64,000 nt of DNA from Prauserella halophila (GCF_024171895.1 NZ_JAMTCQ010000010.1:310001-374000); one strand, 5' to 3'. Positions 39,442-49,830 are shown, counted from the stretch's first letter. The notes: generated from the letters alone by a model not told the origin. A program made the numbers and translations.

Positions 39442-39477
39442 GACGGCGCGCTCCGCGTGTCCGCGGGGCGCGCCGTC
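39442..39477 (-). terminator. Hairpin terminator after copy 3
   Basis: Arms of 16 bp (GACGGCGCGCTCCGCG and its complement, with one G-U type pair) around TGT. It lies downstream of the copy 3 stop at 39533 and upstream of the copy 2 start. Confidence 0.65.
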
Positions 39478-39532
39478 ACCGGCCGGGTCGTCGGCCGCAC
39501 TGGTTCGCCGGAAGCAGTGTCCGTGGGGTGGC

Positions 39533-40483
<951 letters not shown>

Positions 40484-40606
40484 TCATCACAATTGTCCGG
40501 AAACCACTTTGCCATGCCGGGGTCTCCTCGAGGTGTGGCATGTGCGGATCGCTTCCGGGTGTGGTGTGGACCTCGCTTGTCGTGGGTGCACACTGTCGGC
40601 GGCGCC

Positions 40607-41683
40607 TCAGTCCGTTCCCGTGGCCGGCGGGGTGAGGTGGGCGCCGCTGCTTACCGGCGTGACGCGCCAGCCGTCCGGGAGCTCGATGCTGCGGGCCGGG
40701 TCGGCTTCGGTGTCCTCGACCGACACGGCGGCTGCTTCGCGCCAGCGGAGGTCGATGTCGCCGGCGAATCGCGCGCGGCGCAGATCCAGTTCGCCGAACG
40801 TCGCGTCGGTGAACCGGGCGGTTCCGTTGAACGCGGCGCCGGAGAAGGAACAGTCGTCGGCGAATCGGGTGCGGCGGAACGACGCGAGCGAGTCGAACGT
40901 CGCGTCACGGAACGCCGCGGGCTGTTCGAACACCGTGTCGTCGCAACGGAATCGTCCCTGCAGCCGTCCCGTGCCGGTGCGGCCGTTGGAGAACCAGACC
41001 GGTCCGGTGAACACGCATCGGCTGAGATTCGAATCGCTGTGCAGATAGACGTACCGCAGCACGACCGTGCCCATGCGTCGGTGCGAGAGATCGAGGTATT
41101 CGACGGCGGCGCCGGTGAGGTCGAGATCGTAGTCGATTCCGTCCGGATCGTCCGATGTGGATAGTAGTGCGTACACGAGACGTTGCGCGGTCAGGCGAAC
41201 CTGGAGTTCACGCTCGGCCTCCTCGTGTTCTTCGGCCGTGAGATTACCGGTGTCGGACCACCGGGGATGGGAGTACGGCCTGCGGAGGTAGGCGCACAGC
41301 ACGTCGAGGACCGTTTGCGTGTAGTCCGGCCGTGCCTTCGCCAGCCCCGCGAGCGCGTGCATGGCGCCGACCCGCACCTGATCGGCGTCGTGACCGAGCA
41401 GCTCGACCGACCGCGCGAACCGTTCGTCCGAGACCCGGTCGCCCTCCAGCGCGTGCCGCGCTTCCTCGACGCGGCGTCTCCGGTCGTTGAGCCATAATGC
41501 GTACAGCGCGATGATCGCGCCACCCGCAATGCCTGCCGTGCGCAGCGCATCGCTGCGCGGTGTGCCGGGGTCGGCGACCAGCCAGGCGCCGATGGTCACC
41601 ACCGCTGCGACGGCCAGTACGAGCGTGGCCGCCAGCGCGATCGAGGACCGCTGCCGGGAACCCGGGGATCGGAGGCGTTTCAC
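40607..41683 (-). CDS. Membrane-anchored pentapeptide-repeat protein
   Basis: With GTG 41683 the protein has 358 residues; ATG 41734 would add 17. A TACCGT -10-like box lies 8 nt before the GTG, and a 7-bp repeat array fills the region just upstream of the ATG, so I prefer the GTG. Two membrane helices (about 15-34 and 48-64) are followed by a charged helical part (NDRRRRVEEARHAL) and then degenerate pentapeptide repeats (LSRCVFTGPVWF, DDTVFEQPAAFRDATFDSLASF). Pentapeptide domains form right-handed beta helices. It interrupts the MTYPPQPG family array. Function unknown. Confidence 0.72.
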   Translation of the reverse strand: MKRLRSPGSRQRSSIALAATLVLAVAAVVTIGAWLVADPGTPRSDALRTAGIAGGAIIALYALWLNDRRRRVEEARHALEGDRVSDERFARSVELLGHDADQVRVGAMHALAGLAKARPDYTQTVLDVLCAYLRRPYSHPRWSDTGNLTAEEHEEAERELQVRLTAQRLVYALLSTSDDPDGIDYDLDLTGAAVEYLDLSHRRMGTVVLRYVYLHSDSNLSRCVFTGPVWFSNGRTGTGRLQGRFRCDDTVFEQPAAFRDATFDSLASFRRTRFADDCSFSGAAFNGTARFTDATFGELDLRRARFAGDIDLRWREAAAVSVEDTEADPARSIELPDGWRVTPVSSGAHLTPPATGTD

Positions 41684-41739
41684 GGCTCGCGACGGTAGTC
41701 GATCACCATCGGCCGTGGACCGTGATCGCAACATCGCCT

Positions 41740-41788
41740 CGGCAGTCGGCAGTCGGCAGTCGGCAGTCGGCAGTCGGCAGTCGGCAGC
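41740..41788. repeat. Seven tandem 7-bp repeats (CGGCAGT)
   Basis: Seven perfect head-to-tail copies of CGGCAGT lie at the 5' edge of the pentapeptide-repeat gene. The region 41789-41919 shows no gene. Confidence 0.9.
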
Positions 41789-41919
41789 GATCCGGCCCCG
41801 AGCGTCACGGGTCGAATCGCCATGTCGACAATGGCGGGGTCGACAAGGGGCAAGCGTGAGTCGGGACGTCCGTGTGGCCGGTGGTCGTGACGGTCCGGCT
41901 GCGTGGTGCAGCTGCCGGG

Positions 41920-42831
41920 TCAGCCCGTCGGGCGCAGGCTGCCCAGCTCGAGCCCGGGTACGGTGAGCGATTGCCAGCACCACGATCCGCCGCGGGATTC
42001 GAGACCGGCCTCGACGTCGATGTGGTCGCCGCGCATCGTGAGCCGTCCCGATGCCGTGGCGGAGCCGTCGCGCACGGCGAGTCTGCCCGTGAGACGTGCT
42101 CCGGTGGTCTCATGCGCCTGCCGGATCGCCGTCGTCACGGGACGTTCCGCGTCCTCACAGGTCAGTTCCTGCAGCGCGGCCTTGTCCTGGTTGGCGAATC
42201 CGCTCATGATCCGCTGCGCGACGGCGCGGGCGTTTTCACCGGATGCGGCGCCCGCAGCGCCTCCGGTGAGGAAGCCGGGCGCGACCCACGCCGTGAACGC
42301 GAACAGTCCGACGAGCAGGACTACTCCGCCACCGGCGATCGCGGCGAGCCGCGTGGGGCGGGGGCTGCGTCGTGGCGGGGCGAACGCTTCCGGGCCGTGG
42401 CGGTGCCGCTCCGGCGGCGCTCCGCCCTGATTCGGTCCACCTCGCCGTTTCCCGGGTGCAGGCGGTTCGCCAGGCGATGGGCCCTTCGACGGGCCCTGTG
42501 GCGGATCCGGCGGCCGTTGTCCGGCCTGTGGTCCGCCCTGCTGTCGCGGCCTGCGCGGCCATTGCCTGCCCCGTGGTCCGCGCTGTGGTCCGCCCTGCTG
42601 TTGGCCGCCTTGCTGTGCACCGGCAGGCGGTGGTGGTCCGGGCCGGCCCGCCGCCTGTTGGTTCGCAGCCGGTCGGTTCGGCGACTGTTGATTCGCAGTG
42701 CCGTGGCCAGGAGCCGCACCGTACGGCTGCTGCCCGTGCCCGTGCCCGTGCCCGTGCCCGTATCCGGATCCGTGCGGCCCGGTTCCGTACCCGTACGAAC
42801 CGGCCGGGTACGCCCCGGTGTTGTACGGCAT
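41920..42831 (-). CDS. MTYPPQPG-family-like bitopic membrane protein, copy 4 (divergent N-terminus)
   Basis: The 303-residue protein starts MPYNTGAYPAGSYGYG and has GHGHGHGHG, a histidine-glycine repeat, then a long Pro/Gln/Arg-rich basic cytosolic part (to about 165), a membrane helix (about 168-190) ending in APGFL, and an external domain with ARAVAQRIMSGFANQDKAAL, Cys in LTCEDA and GGSWCWQSL. This domain is closest to the first external domain of copy 5. ATG 42831. Function unknown; the His-rich tract could bind metal. Confidence 0.75.
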   Translation of the reverse strand: MPYNTGAYPAGSYGYGTGPHGSGYGHGHGHGHGQQPYGAAPGHGTANQQSPNRPAANQQAAGRPGPPPPAGAQQGGQQQGGPQRGPRGRQWPRRPRQQGGPQAGQRPPDPPQGPSKGPSPGEPPAPGKRRGGPNQGGAPPERHRHGPEAFAPPRRSPRPTRLAAIAGGGVVLLVGLFAFTAWVAPGFLTGGAAGAASGENARAVAQRIMSGFANQDKAALQELTCEDAERPVTTAIRQAHETTGARLTGRLAVRDGSATASGRLTMRGDHIDVEAGLESRGGSWCWQSLTVPGLELGSLRPTG

Positions 42832-43033
42832 CGCTCGCCCCCTCGTGTGCTCGACCGCAGGATTGTGCCATGGCGCCGCCGCGCCTCCGGTGAACCCGCG
42901 TCGACGGGAAGGGGCGCCGGCACCCGGGTCACGCCGCCCGACGCCCGTGGGTCAGAGAGCCCCGTGGTTCAGAGAGAAGGGTGCAGCACGGCCGGGCAGC
43001 GGGAACCGCACCCCATTGCCCGGCTGCCTCGGC

Positions 43034-44143
43034 TCACCCGCCGTACGATTGGATGACCCACGCCCAGTTGACGCACCAGGGTTCGTTCTCCTCGAAGTTG
43101 TAGAACGTGAGCTGCGAGCCGTCGTCGAGCTCCTTGTCGCCGACGGTTCCCGAGATCTTCGCGGAGGCCATCCGTTCGGTGCTCGATAGCGACTCAACCA
43201 ACTGGATCTGCGTCGGGCCGTTGATGAGATCTTCGACATTGCTGTCCGTGGAGTCTGAGCACACCAGGGACTTCGCGGTCTGCTTGTCGCCGGAGTTGAC
43301 GGCACTGATGAATTTCTCGGCGTTGCCGCGCCACTCCTCGCTGCCGCCGTCACCGCCCGGTTCCGGGTAGTCCTCGGCCGCCGTCGGCTCCGCCATCTCG
43401 GTGCTGGGACCGACCTCGCCCTGCCCCATGTCGCCCGGAGTCGTACCGGGCCGGTCGAGTCCTTGCCAGCACCAGGTTTCGCCGTTCTTCTTCAGGGTCG
43501 CGCTGACGTCCATGTCCCTACCCGCTGCACTGACTGTGCCGGTGGCGGTTGCGGTGTTGCCGTTTTCCTGGACGTCGCCGAGTTCGGCGCTCTGCACGGA
43601 GCCTGCGACTCCGATGACGGCGTCGACGACGGGGTCGGCGTCGGAGCACGTGAGCTGTTGCAGGGCCTGGCTGTCCTGATCGCTGAAGCCCTGCATGATC
43701 CTTTCGGCGAGGGCCTGGGCTCCGGAACCGCCGGAGCCACTGTCGTCCTCGTCGTCGAGGAGGAAACCGGGCGCGATCCAGGCGAGGACGGCGAAGACGC
43801 CGAACACGATGACGACGGAGCCGAGGGCGATGCCGACGATGAGGCCGGTCTTCTTCTTGGGCGGCCCGCCGCCGGGGCCGCCGGCCTGCATGCCGTACTG
43901 GCCGCCGGTGGGGTCGTAACCCGGATAGCCCTGCTGGCCGTACCAACCCTGCTGGCTCGGGTCCTGCTGGCCGTACCAGCCCTGCTGACTTGGGTCCTGC
44001 TGACCCGGATATCCCTGTTGTCCGGGGTAGCCCTGCTGGCCGGGGTAGCCCTGTCCCGGGTATCCCTGGCCCTGCTGGCCGTAGCCCTGCTGCTCCCAGC
44101 CGCCCTGTTGACCGCCCTGGCCGGGCTGCGGTGGATATGTCAT
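43034..44143 (-). CDS. MTYPPQPG-family bitopic membrane protein, copy 5, two external domains
   Basis: The 369-residue protein has [11 protein letters not shown], tandem YPGQQG and DPSQQGWYGQQ repeats (to about 95), KKKTGLIVG and a helix ending in APGFLL, then two external domains: the first with Cys in LTCSDA and ETWCWQGL, the second with Cys in LVCSDS and EPWCVNWAW. Domain duplication is thus visible inside the gene. ATG 44143 is preferred over a further in-frame ATG at 44182 because of the AAGGGGAGAG site and alignment to the other copies. Function unknown. Confidence 0.78.
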   Translation of the reverse strand: MTYPPQPGQGGQQGGWEQQGYGQQGQGYPGQGYPGQQGYPGQQGYPGQQDPSQQGWYGQQDPSQQGWYGQQGYPGYDPTGGQYGMQAGGPGGGPPKKKTGLIVGIALGSVVIVFGVFAVLAWIAPGFLLDDEDDSGSGGSGAQALAERIMQGFSDQDSQALQQLTCSDADPVVDAVIGVAGSVQSAELGDVQENGNTATATGTVSAAGRDMDVSATLKKNGETWCWQGLDRPGTTPGDMGQGEVGPSTEMAEPTAAEDYPEPGGDGGSEEWRGNAEKFISAVNSGDKQTAKSLVCSDSTDSNVEDLINGPTQIQLVESLSSTERMASAKISGTVGDKELDDGSQLTFYNFEENEPWCVNWAWVIQSYGG

Positions 44144-44338
44144 CGCTCTCCCCTTCGCGCCGTAGCCGTAGCAGTCTCGCACGACTGCACCGCAGGTGGC
44201 GGGAACTTCCGAGGATCCCGGCAGGTGAGAGCGCGCACCCTCGCGGCGGTCGCGTGCAGGCCGTTGCCGGTGCCGGTTGCCGGCGTCACTGCATGAGCAC
44301 GGACTCGCCGCATGAGCACGGACGTCTCCGTCTTCTCG

Positions 44339-45361
44339 TCAGCCCTCGTCCGGGATGTACAGGATGAGCCCGTCGATACACAGGTCCCCGGCCGTGGGGT
44401 CCCGAACCGTTTCGATGCGGTACTCACTGCGGTCACCGTCGGAGTGGGTCACGATGAGTTCCGCCGAGGGCTCCTTCGCATCGTCGTCGACGGACGTGAT
44501 GCGGAGCCGCTTGCCGTTTTCGATCATCGATTCGCCCGTGTTCACGGGGCCAGGACAGCCGAGGCTCGTGGCTGTCGCCGTATCGCCCGAGTTGACGGCC
44601 GAGACGAACTTCTGCCCCAGCGTGCGAATGTCGGTGATGCCGGTTGTCCGGCCGTAGTTCTCGTCGGTCGGCTCCGGAGTCTCGACCTCGCTGGACGGAG
44701 CAGGTGCCGACGACGTCTCCTCGCCGAGGATCAACGGCTTGCTGAAGCTGTCCGCACAGAACATCTCGGTGCCGTCCTGTTGCCGGAAGCCGATGATGCC
44801 ACTGAATTCGTTGCCGCCGCTGGTGACGCCGTCGTATTCGACCATGCCACCGGTCTCGTCGAGCCTCTCCACCTTGCGGACGGTGATGGACGACTTCTTG
44901 GCCAACATCTCGTCGGCGTCTTCCTCGACGTCGTCCTTGTGGCCATCGCAGAACGCCGCGACCAGCGCGTCGCTGTCACCGCGGTTGACGGCCTGAACCA
45001 GGGCCGTGGCCAGCGCGTCGGCGGTGGGGTAGGCAGCGACATCGGCTTCGGCCCGTTCGCTCGAGCCGCCCTCGTCGGCCGCGGCCTTGCCGGAGCCGCC
45101 GGTCTTGCCGGATCCACCGGAGTCGTCGCCGCTGAGCAGGAAACCCGGCGCGACCCAGGCGAGGATCGCGAACACGCCGAACAGCACCGCGACGCCGCCC
45201 AGTGAGAGGCCGACGATCAGGCCGGTCTTCCGCTGCGGCCCGCCGCTCGGATACCTGCCGGGGCCGCCCGGAAACCCGCCCTGTTGCGGGAATCCGCCGG
45301 GCGGGCCCTGCCAGCCGCCCTGCGGGCCGGAAGGCGGTCCGGGCTGTGGTGGGTACGTCAC
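44339..45361 (-). CDS. MTYPPQPG-family bitopic membrane protein, copy 6, two external domains
   Basis: The 340-residue protein starts VTYPPQPGPPS with a short GGF/PQQG-rich N-terminus (about 45 residues), QRKTGLIVG and a helix ending in APGFLL. Two external domains follow: one with Cys in AAFCDG and EMFCADSF, one with SLGCPG and GDLCIDGL. The domains are more divergent than those of copy 5. GTG 45361 follows GGGGGAGAG by about 5 nt. It is the first gene of the array, next to the GH25 muramidase. Confidence 0.77.
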   Translation of the reverse strand: MTYPPQPGPPSGPQGGWQGPPGGFPQQGGFPGGPGRYPSGGPQRKTGLIVGLSLGGVAVLFGVFAILAWVAPGFLLSGDDSGGSGKTGGSGKAAADEGGSSERAEADVAAYPTADALATALVQAVNRGDSDALVAAFCDGHKDDVEEDADEMLAKKSSITVRKVERLDETGGMVEYDGVTSGGNEFSGIIGFRQQDGTEMFCADSFSKPLILGEETSSAPAPSSEVETPEPTDENYGRTTGITDIRTLGQKFVSAVNSGDTATATSLGCPGPVNTGESMIENGKRLRITSVDDDAKEPSAELIVTHSDGDRSEYRIETVRDPTAGDLCIDGLILYIPDEG

Positions 45362-45420
45362 GATTCTCTCCCCCAGGTGTCGTGAACGGTGAGTTTCGCA
45401 CAGCCGGCCCGGCACGCGAG

Positions 45421-45464
45421 CAGGCCCGGCGCGGGTGGTGTGCACCACGCCGACGCCGGGCCTG
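45421..45464 (-). terminator. Hairpin terminator after the GH25 gene
   Basis: Outer arms of 11 bp (CAGGCCCGGCG and its complement) enclose a second small stem GTGGTGTGCACCAC. It lies just downstream of the GH25 stop at 45480 and separates it from copy 6. Confidence 0.7.
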
Positions 45465-45479
45465 CCGCAGTGGAGTCGA

Positions 45480-46352
45480 TCAGCCGTTCGCGAGCGCCTG
45501 CAGTCTGTCGTAGGTGCCGTTGAACGAGTTCTGGTCGAGCGGACTGGATGTGTACTGCCAGAACGTGTGGTATCCCCAGCCGTTGGGCAGCCGGCCGACC
45601 GAGTCGGAGTACCGCGCGACCCAGAGCGGAACGGTGTCGCCGAACGTCTGTGCCCAGCCGACGCACTTGTTCCACCAGCTCGTCGACGTGTAGATCACGG
45701 GCGAGCGGCCGGTCCGTGAGCGGTACGTGTCGTGGAAGTCGCGGATCCACGAGCCCATCTGCGCCTGGTTCATGCCGTAGCACGGATCGCTGCCGTACGG
45801 GTTGTACTCCATGTCCAGCGCACCGGGCAGCGTCTTGCCGTCGCCGGACCAGCCCCCGCCGTTGTCCACGAAGTAGTTCGCCTGTGCCCGCCCGGAGGAC
45901 GAGTTCGGCACCGCGAAGTGGTACGCACCGCGGATCATGCCGATGTCGTACGAGCCGATGTACTGCTGGGCGAAGTACGGGTTCGTGTAGCTGGTCGCCT
46001 CCGTGGCCTTGACGTAGGCGAACCGCTTGCCCTGGCCCCACCAGTAGTCCCAGTCGACGTTGCTCTGGTGGCTGGCGACGTCGATGCCGGCCACAGTGGC
46101 CTGTGCCTTCATACCGTCGGCACCGACGCCCTGCGGTCGCATCGCGGCCGCGGTCGACGGCGACGAGTCGTCCCCTTCCACCTTTGCGATCTGCGAACCC
46201 ATTGCGTGATTGCCGATCTCGAATGCATCCGTTTCGGAGTTCGGCTGCGTTGCGTTCGCTGTTGTGGTCAGCGCACCGAGCAGGAGTGCACTGACGGAAC
46301 CGGCCACGACGGCGGCACGTATCCGCCGCCGGATTCTTCGTGCAGTGGACAT
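45480..46352 (-). CDS. Secreted GH25 muramidase (lysozyme M1-like)
   Basis: The 290-residue protein has a Sec signal (basic RRIRRRIR, hydrophobic core, cleavage near ANA, residues 33-35), a variable segment of about 50 residues and a GH25 catalytic domain: GIDVASHQSNVDW, FAYVKATEA, RGAYHFAVP, and the catalytic pair in ALDMEYNP. It hydrolyses the MurNAc-GlcNAc bond of peptidoglycan. The C-terminus WQYTSSPLDQNSFNGT is typical for the family. ATG 46352 follows GAAGGG by 8-9 nt. Its position at the head of the MTYPPQPG array is suggestive but not proof of a shared role. Confidence 0.92.
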   Translation of the reverse strand: MSTARRIRRRIRAAVVAGSVSALLLGALTTTANATQPNSETDAFEIGNHAMGSQIAKVEGDDSSPSTAAAMRPQGVGADGMKAQATVAGIDVASHQSNVDWDYWWGQGKRFAYVKATEATSYTNPYFAQQYIGSYDIGMIRGAYHFAVPNSSSGRAQANYFVDNGGGWSGDGKTLPGALDMEYNPYGSDPCYGMNQAQMGSWIRDFHDTYRSRTGRSPVIYTSTSWWNKCVGWAQTFGDTVPLWVARYSDSVGRLPNGWGYHTFWQYTSSPLDQNSFNGTYDRLQALANG

Positions 46353-46516
46353 GCGACGTATCCCTTCACAATGTGCCCTCGCGGTGAACGACCTGCTGCA
46401 GGTAGCCGTTCGGTCGTTGATTGTTATAGGGGGCCGCGAACTTTGTCACTAGTTGGCGTGAAAATTCCACTACGGGTGGGTGATACACATCTGGAATTGC
46501 GCCGGAGCACGAAAAA

Positions 46517-46541
46517 CGCCCACTCGCAGTGCGAGTGGGCG
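46517..46541 (-). terminator. Intrinsic terminator of the SseB-like gene
   Basis: Perfect 12-bp arms (CGCCCACTCGCA and its complement) with one central base, followed on the minus strand by TTTTT. It is the only hairpin in the window with a classic U-tract, and it ends the gene with stop at 46645. Confidence 0.88.
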
Positions 46542-46644
46542 CCGTTCGGGTGATGTTGTGGCGAGGAAAAGACACTCGTTCTGATTCGTTCGAGTGACGC
46601 CGGTTTCCCGTTTTCCACCTCGGGTACAAGAGGCCGGGTGGGCG

Positions 46645-47286
46645 TTACTGCTCCTGTGCGAGTGAGTGCCGCAGATGGTGTGCCGGGATCACGGCAGTGA
46701 CGAGATCGTGCGGGTTGACGGCCAGCGGGTGATCGCCCAGCAGATCGACGATGTCGCGGCCGAGGACCGCGCGCGCGTGCGGCCACTCGGCGGGAACCAG
46801 CGACTTCTGCGTGTAGGCAGGCACCAGGATGCGCCCGTCGGCGTTGTGGAACCCGATCACGGTGCGCTGCACCGGCGAGAGGGCGTAGACGAACAGTGTC
46901 GCGTCCAGGACCATCGGCGGCAGGTCCTCCGCCGGGTGGTGGTCGGTGTGCACCAGTTGCAGCAGCCGCTCCAGATCGGAAGCGGGTTCCGGGTAGCCGA
47001 GCGCCTTCGGGGACGGCCGGTACCGGTCGTTGGGGTGGAAATCCTCCACGATCTCGCCTTCGTTGTTCACCGGGTAAGCGCCGACGACCGCCCAGGAGGG
47101 AACCCGGCCCGCCGGGTCGAAGGCCTCATCGATCACGTACAACCAGCTGTTCGGGTTCGCGCGCGCGTTGGCCCGCATCTCCTTGGTGATCTTGGGATTG
47201 TGGCCAGGCCGGTGCTGGGGCTCACCCGGTACCAGCCGGTTCGCGTCGTCCCGCTGCTCCATGTAGCTCTCCACGTTCACTGCCAC
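46645..47286 (-). CDS. SseB-like, type VII secretion-associated protein
   Basis: With GTG 47286 the protein has 213 residues; GTG 47280 or 47274 are alternatives, and a longer frame would run into the divergent SCP gene. Motifs such as NPNSWLYVIDEAF, PSWAVVGAYPVN, LDATLFVYALSPVQRTVIGF and ADGRILVPAYTQKSLVPAEWP resemble proteins annotated as T7SS-associated with an SseB-like domain. No signal peptide. Its precise role is unknown; the two EspG modules in the window make a T7SS link plausible. Confidence 0.65.
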   Translation of the reverse strand: MAVNVESYMEQRDDANRLVPGEPQHRPGHNPKITKEMRANARANPNSWLYVIDEAFDPAGRVPSWAVVGAYPVNNEGEIVEDFHPNDRYRPSPKALGYPEPASDLERLLQLVHTDHHPAEDLPPMVLDATLFVYALSPVQRTVIGFHNADGRILVPAYTQKSLVPAEWPHARAVLGRDIVDLLGDHPLAVNPHDLVTAVIPAHHLRHSLAQEQ

Positions 47287-47411
47287 GCCGCCTGCACTGA
47301 CGTCGGCCTCTCGGCCGCACTGCCGCCGCAGTCGTTCCGCCCGCAACAGCGTCTCCCTGTCGCCTGCGGCGGAAGTGTCCGCGCCTGCCGCGCCCACTCT
47401 AGTGTGGACAC

Positions 47412-47795
47412 ATGCCCGCATCGCGCTCGGTCGACCCCGAAGAGTTACGAGAAGCCGTCCGGACCGTGACCGCCTGGCTGGACGGAACCGATCCCGCCGA
47501 GCCGACGCGAGCGCAGCTCGCTGCCGCCGTTCGGCTGAGCCTGCGCACCCTCGCGGCGGTCGCTCCGGGCAACAGCGTCGAGGTGCGCGTTCCGCCGCTC
47601 GGTGTCGTCCAGTGCGTCGACGGGCCGAAGCACACGCGCGGTACGCCGCCGAACGTGGTCGAGACCGATCCCCGCACCTGGCTCGAACTCGCCACGGGCA
47701 GGCGGCAGTGGACGGACGCGGTCGACGGTGGCCTGGTCGCCGCGTCCGGCGCCCGCGCCGACGTCTCCCACTGGCTCCCCATCGTGGCCGTCTGA
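47412..47795 (+). CDS. Bacterial SCP-like (sterol carrier family) protein
   Basis: The 127-residue protein matches the small SCP ortholog family by the helix RTVTAWLDG, then GNSVEVRVPPLGVVQCVDGPKHTRGTPPNVVETD and TWLELATGRRQWTDAV...ASGARADVSHWLPI. SCP-2 folds bind lipids; no enzymatic residues are known. ATG 47412 lies 6 nt after TAGTGT (47400-47405), a leaderless arrangement. The gene is followed by a convergent methyltransferase gene. In mycobacteria I recall a similar gene near purF. Confidence 0.8.
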   Translation: MPASRSVDPEELREAVRTVTAWLDGTDPAEPTRAQLAAAVRLSLRTLAAVAPGNSVEVRVPPLGVVQCVDGPKHTRGTPPNVVETDPRTWLELATGRRQWTDAVDGGLVAASGARADVSHWLPIVAV

Positions 47796-47806
47796 CCGGC
47801 TTTCCG

Positions 47807-48643
47807 TCACGGCTTGCGGGCGACGCCTCCCGCGATGCAGTGCTGCGCCTCGTTGAGGGGCGCCAGCCGCGGGCCGTCCTGCCACCAGTCGGCGAGCCGG
47901 ATGACGCCGGGCTCGACCAGTTCGAGGTCGCCGAACAGGGCGCGGATCTCGTCCAGGGTGCGGAACGTGCCCGACCCCATCGGGCTGTGGCGGAACTTGT
48001 CCTCGGCCCGCCGCGCCATCGGCGTGTGCTCGTTCTCGGGGTCGAGGAAGTGGCTGATCGCGACGTACGAGCCGGACGCCAGGCGGTCGTAGTAGCGCTG
48101 CATGAGTTCGGCAGGCGCCTCGGCCGGACCCTCGTAGTGGTGCAGGGTGCCGATCTGCAGCAGCGCGATCGGCTGCGTGAGGTCCAGGCGAGCGCGCACG
48201 ATCTCGTTGTCGAGCACGTCGTCGGGGTCGAAGATGTCGCTGCCCATCAGCGAGGTCTGGTCGTTCTCCTCCAGCAGCGCGCGGCCGTGGGCGAGGACGA
48301 CGGGGTCGTTGTCGACGTAGACGACCTCGGCGTCGGGCCTGACGCGCTGGACGACCTGGTGCGTGTTCTCCGCGGTGGGCAGGCCGGATCCGCAGTCGAG
48401 GAACTGGGTGATGCCGGTCTGCTGCGCGATGAATCGCACCGAGCGGATCAGGAAGTCGCGGTTCTCGATCGCGAGGTGTTCGGCGTACGGCGCCTCGGTG
48501 AGGACTCCGTTGCGGACCTTGCGGTCGATCTCGTAGTTGTCCTTACCGCCGAGGAAGGCGTCGTAGACACGTGCGATGCTCGCCCGGTTGGGATCCACCC
48601 CTACGGGTTCGCGCTCGGTCTGTGGGACAGGTCCGGTGGACAC
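47807..48643 (-). CDS. SAM-dependent methyltransferase (DUF574 type)
   Basis: The 278-residue protein has the DUF574 features: NRASIARVYDAFLGGKDNYEIDR near the start, the SAM-binding FLDCGSGLPTAENTHQ, YVDNDPVVLAHGRALL, and DLTQPIALLQIGTLHHY. The substrate is unknown; the family is strongly expanded in actinomycetes. GTG 48643 follows a CGAGGTTTCCCTCAC region with GAGG about 9 nt away. A dead copy of its C-terminal half is at 13664-14108. Confidence 0.9.
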   Translation of the reverse strand: MSTGPVPQTEREPVGVDPNRASIARVYDAFLGGKDNYEIDRKVRNGVLTEAPYAEHLAIENRDFLIRSVRFIAQQTGITQFLDCGSGLPTAENTHQVVQRVRPDAEVVYVDNDPVVLAHGRALLEENDQTSLMGSDIFDPDDVLDNEIVRARLDLTQPIALLQIGTLHHYEGPAEAPAELMQRYYDRLASGSYVAISHFLDPENEHTPMARRAEDKFRHSPMGSGTFRTLDEIRALFGDLELVEPGVIRLADWWQDGPRLAPLNEAQHCIAGGVARKP

Positions 48644-48841
48644 GTGAGGGAAACCTCGCCTTCGCCTGGGGATGTGGAGCGCACACAGGGTAGTCGGACC
48701 AACGTGTGAGAGTAAACACCACCGGCTCGGCTACCGGACTTGATAGCCCGGCCGGGGGCGCCTACGTTGAATGTCCGCCTGATTCTGCTGCGTTACGATG
48801 ATCGTTCCAGCTGACGACAGGCACGTGTGGGTTACTGACTT

Positions 48842-49830
48842 GTGGATGAAGGGGACGGAACGGTCGATATGACACCCGGTTCAGAGGCTTCGTGGCCGCC
48901 CGGGCCGTCCGCACCCGATACTCCCCCGGCAGCCCAGTCGGTCCCGTCGGCGCGCCCCGCGGCGGGCGTGCCGGATGCGTCCGACGACAAGGGCCCGACC
49001 GCACGGCGCATGATCCTCGGTTCGCAGCTGCGCAGGCTGCGGGAGGCCGCAGGCTATTCCCGTGCCGATGCCGGCTACGAGATCCGCGCGTCCGAGTCGA
49101 AGATCAGCCGGCTCGAGCTGGGCCGCGTCAAGTTCAAGGGACGCGACGTCGAGGACCTGCTCACGCTCTACGGCGTCCGTGACGAGACACAGCGATCGGC
49201 CTTCTTGGAGCTCGTGGATCAGTCCGCGCAGCCGGGATGGTGGCAGAAGTTCAACGACTACATGCCCCGCTGGTTCGACGACTTCGTCGGTCTCGAAGAG
49301 GCCGCGGCGCGGATCCAGACCTACGAGCTGCAGTTCTTCCCCGGTCTGCTCCAGACACAGGAGTACGCGAGAGCGATCATGACCCACGGTCTGCCGGAGC
49401 ACGCCTCCGAGGCGGCAGACGCGCGGGTTCGGGTACGGATGCGCAGGCAGCGGCTGCTGTTCCGGCCGGATGCCCCGAAGCTGTGGGCCGTGGTCGAGAG
49501 TCGGTGCTGCATCGGCCGATCGGCGGCCACGATGTCCACCGCGCGCAGCTCGAGCAGGTGCTCGAGTTGACCGAGATGCCGCACATCACCGTGCAGGTGG
49601 TGCCGTACGAGCGCAGTGGTTATGCCGCGGAGGGTGCGTTCACGCTGCTGCGGTTCTCCGAGCCGGAGTTGCCGAACATCGGCTACGTCGAGCACATCGC
49701 GGCAGGCGTTTACCTCGACCGGTCCGACGACGTCGAGCTCATCGGCCGTGCTCTCGACCGCCTTGCCGTCGACGCCGAGACGCCGGACCGCTCCCGGCAG
49801 CTGTTGGCCAAGGCGCGCGCCGACTCCTGA
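48842..49830 (+). pseudogene. XRE-family regulator with DUF5753, broken by a frameshift
   Basis: The first frame (to about 49498) encodes a Pro-rich N-terminus, the XRE HTH (LGSQLRRLREAAGYSRADAGYEIRASESKISRLELGRV) and most of the DUF5753 domain ending WAVV. The family then expects DESVLHRP; the DNA reads GTCGAGAGTCGG where GTCGACGAGTCGG would keep the frame. After this one-base loss the match continues in another frame (SVLHRPIGGHD, QVVPYERSGYAAEGAF) to TGA 49830. Start may be GTG 48842 or ATG 48869. It may be a recent mutation, phase-variable state or sequencing error. It normally pairs with the DUF397 gene downstream. Confidence 0.88.

Noticed and set aside
41740-41788. CRISPR-like short repeats
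   Set aside because: Units of 7 bp are head to tail with no spacers. The other arrays (14-bp at 26502, 15-bp at 7033, 20-bp at 13579) also lack spacers.
46353-46500. Riboswitch upstream of the GH25 gene
   Set aside because: Cell-wall hydrolase genes in actinobacteria can carry c-di-AMP riboswitches, but I could not match the conserved elements in this leader; a covariance-model search would decide.
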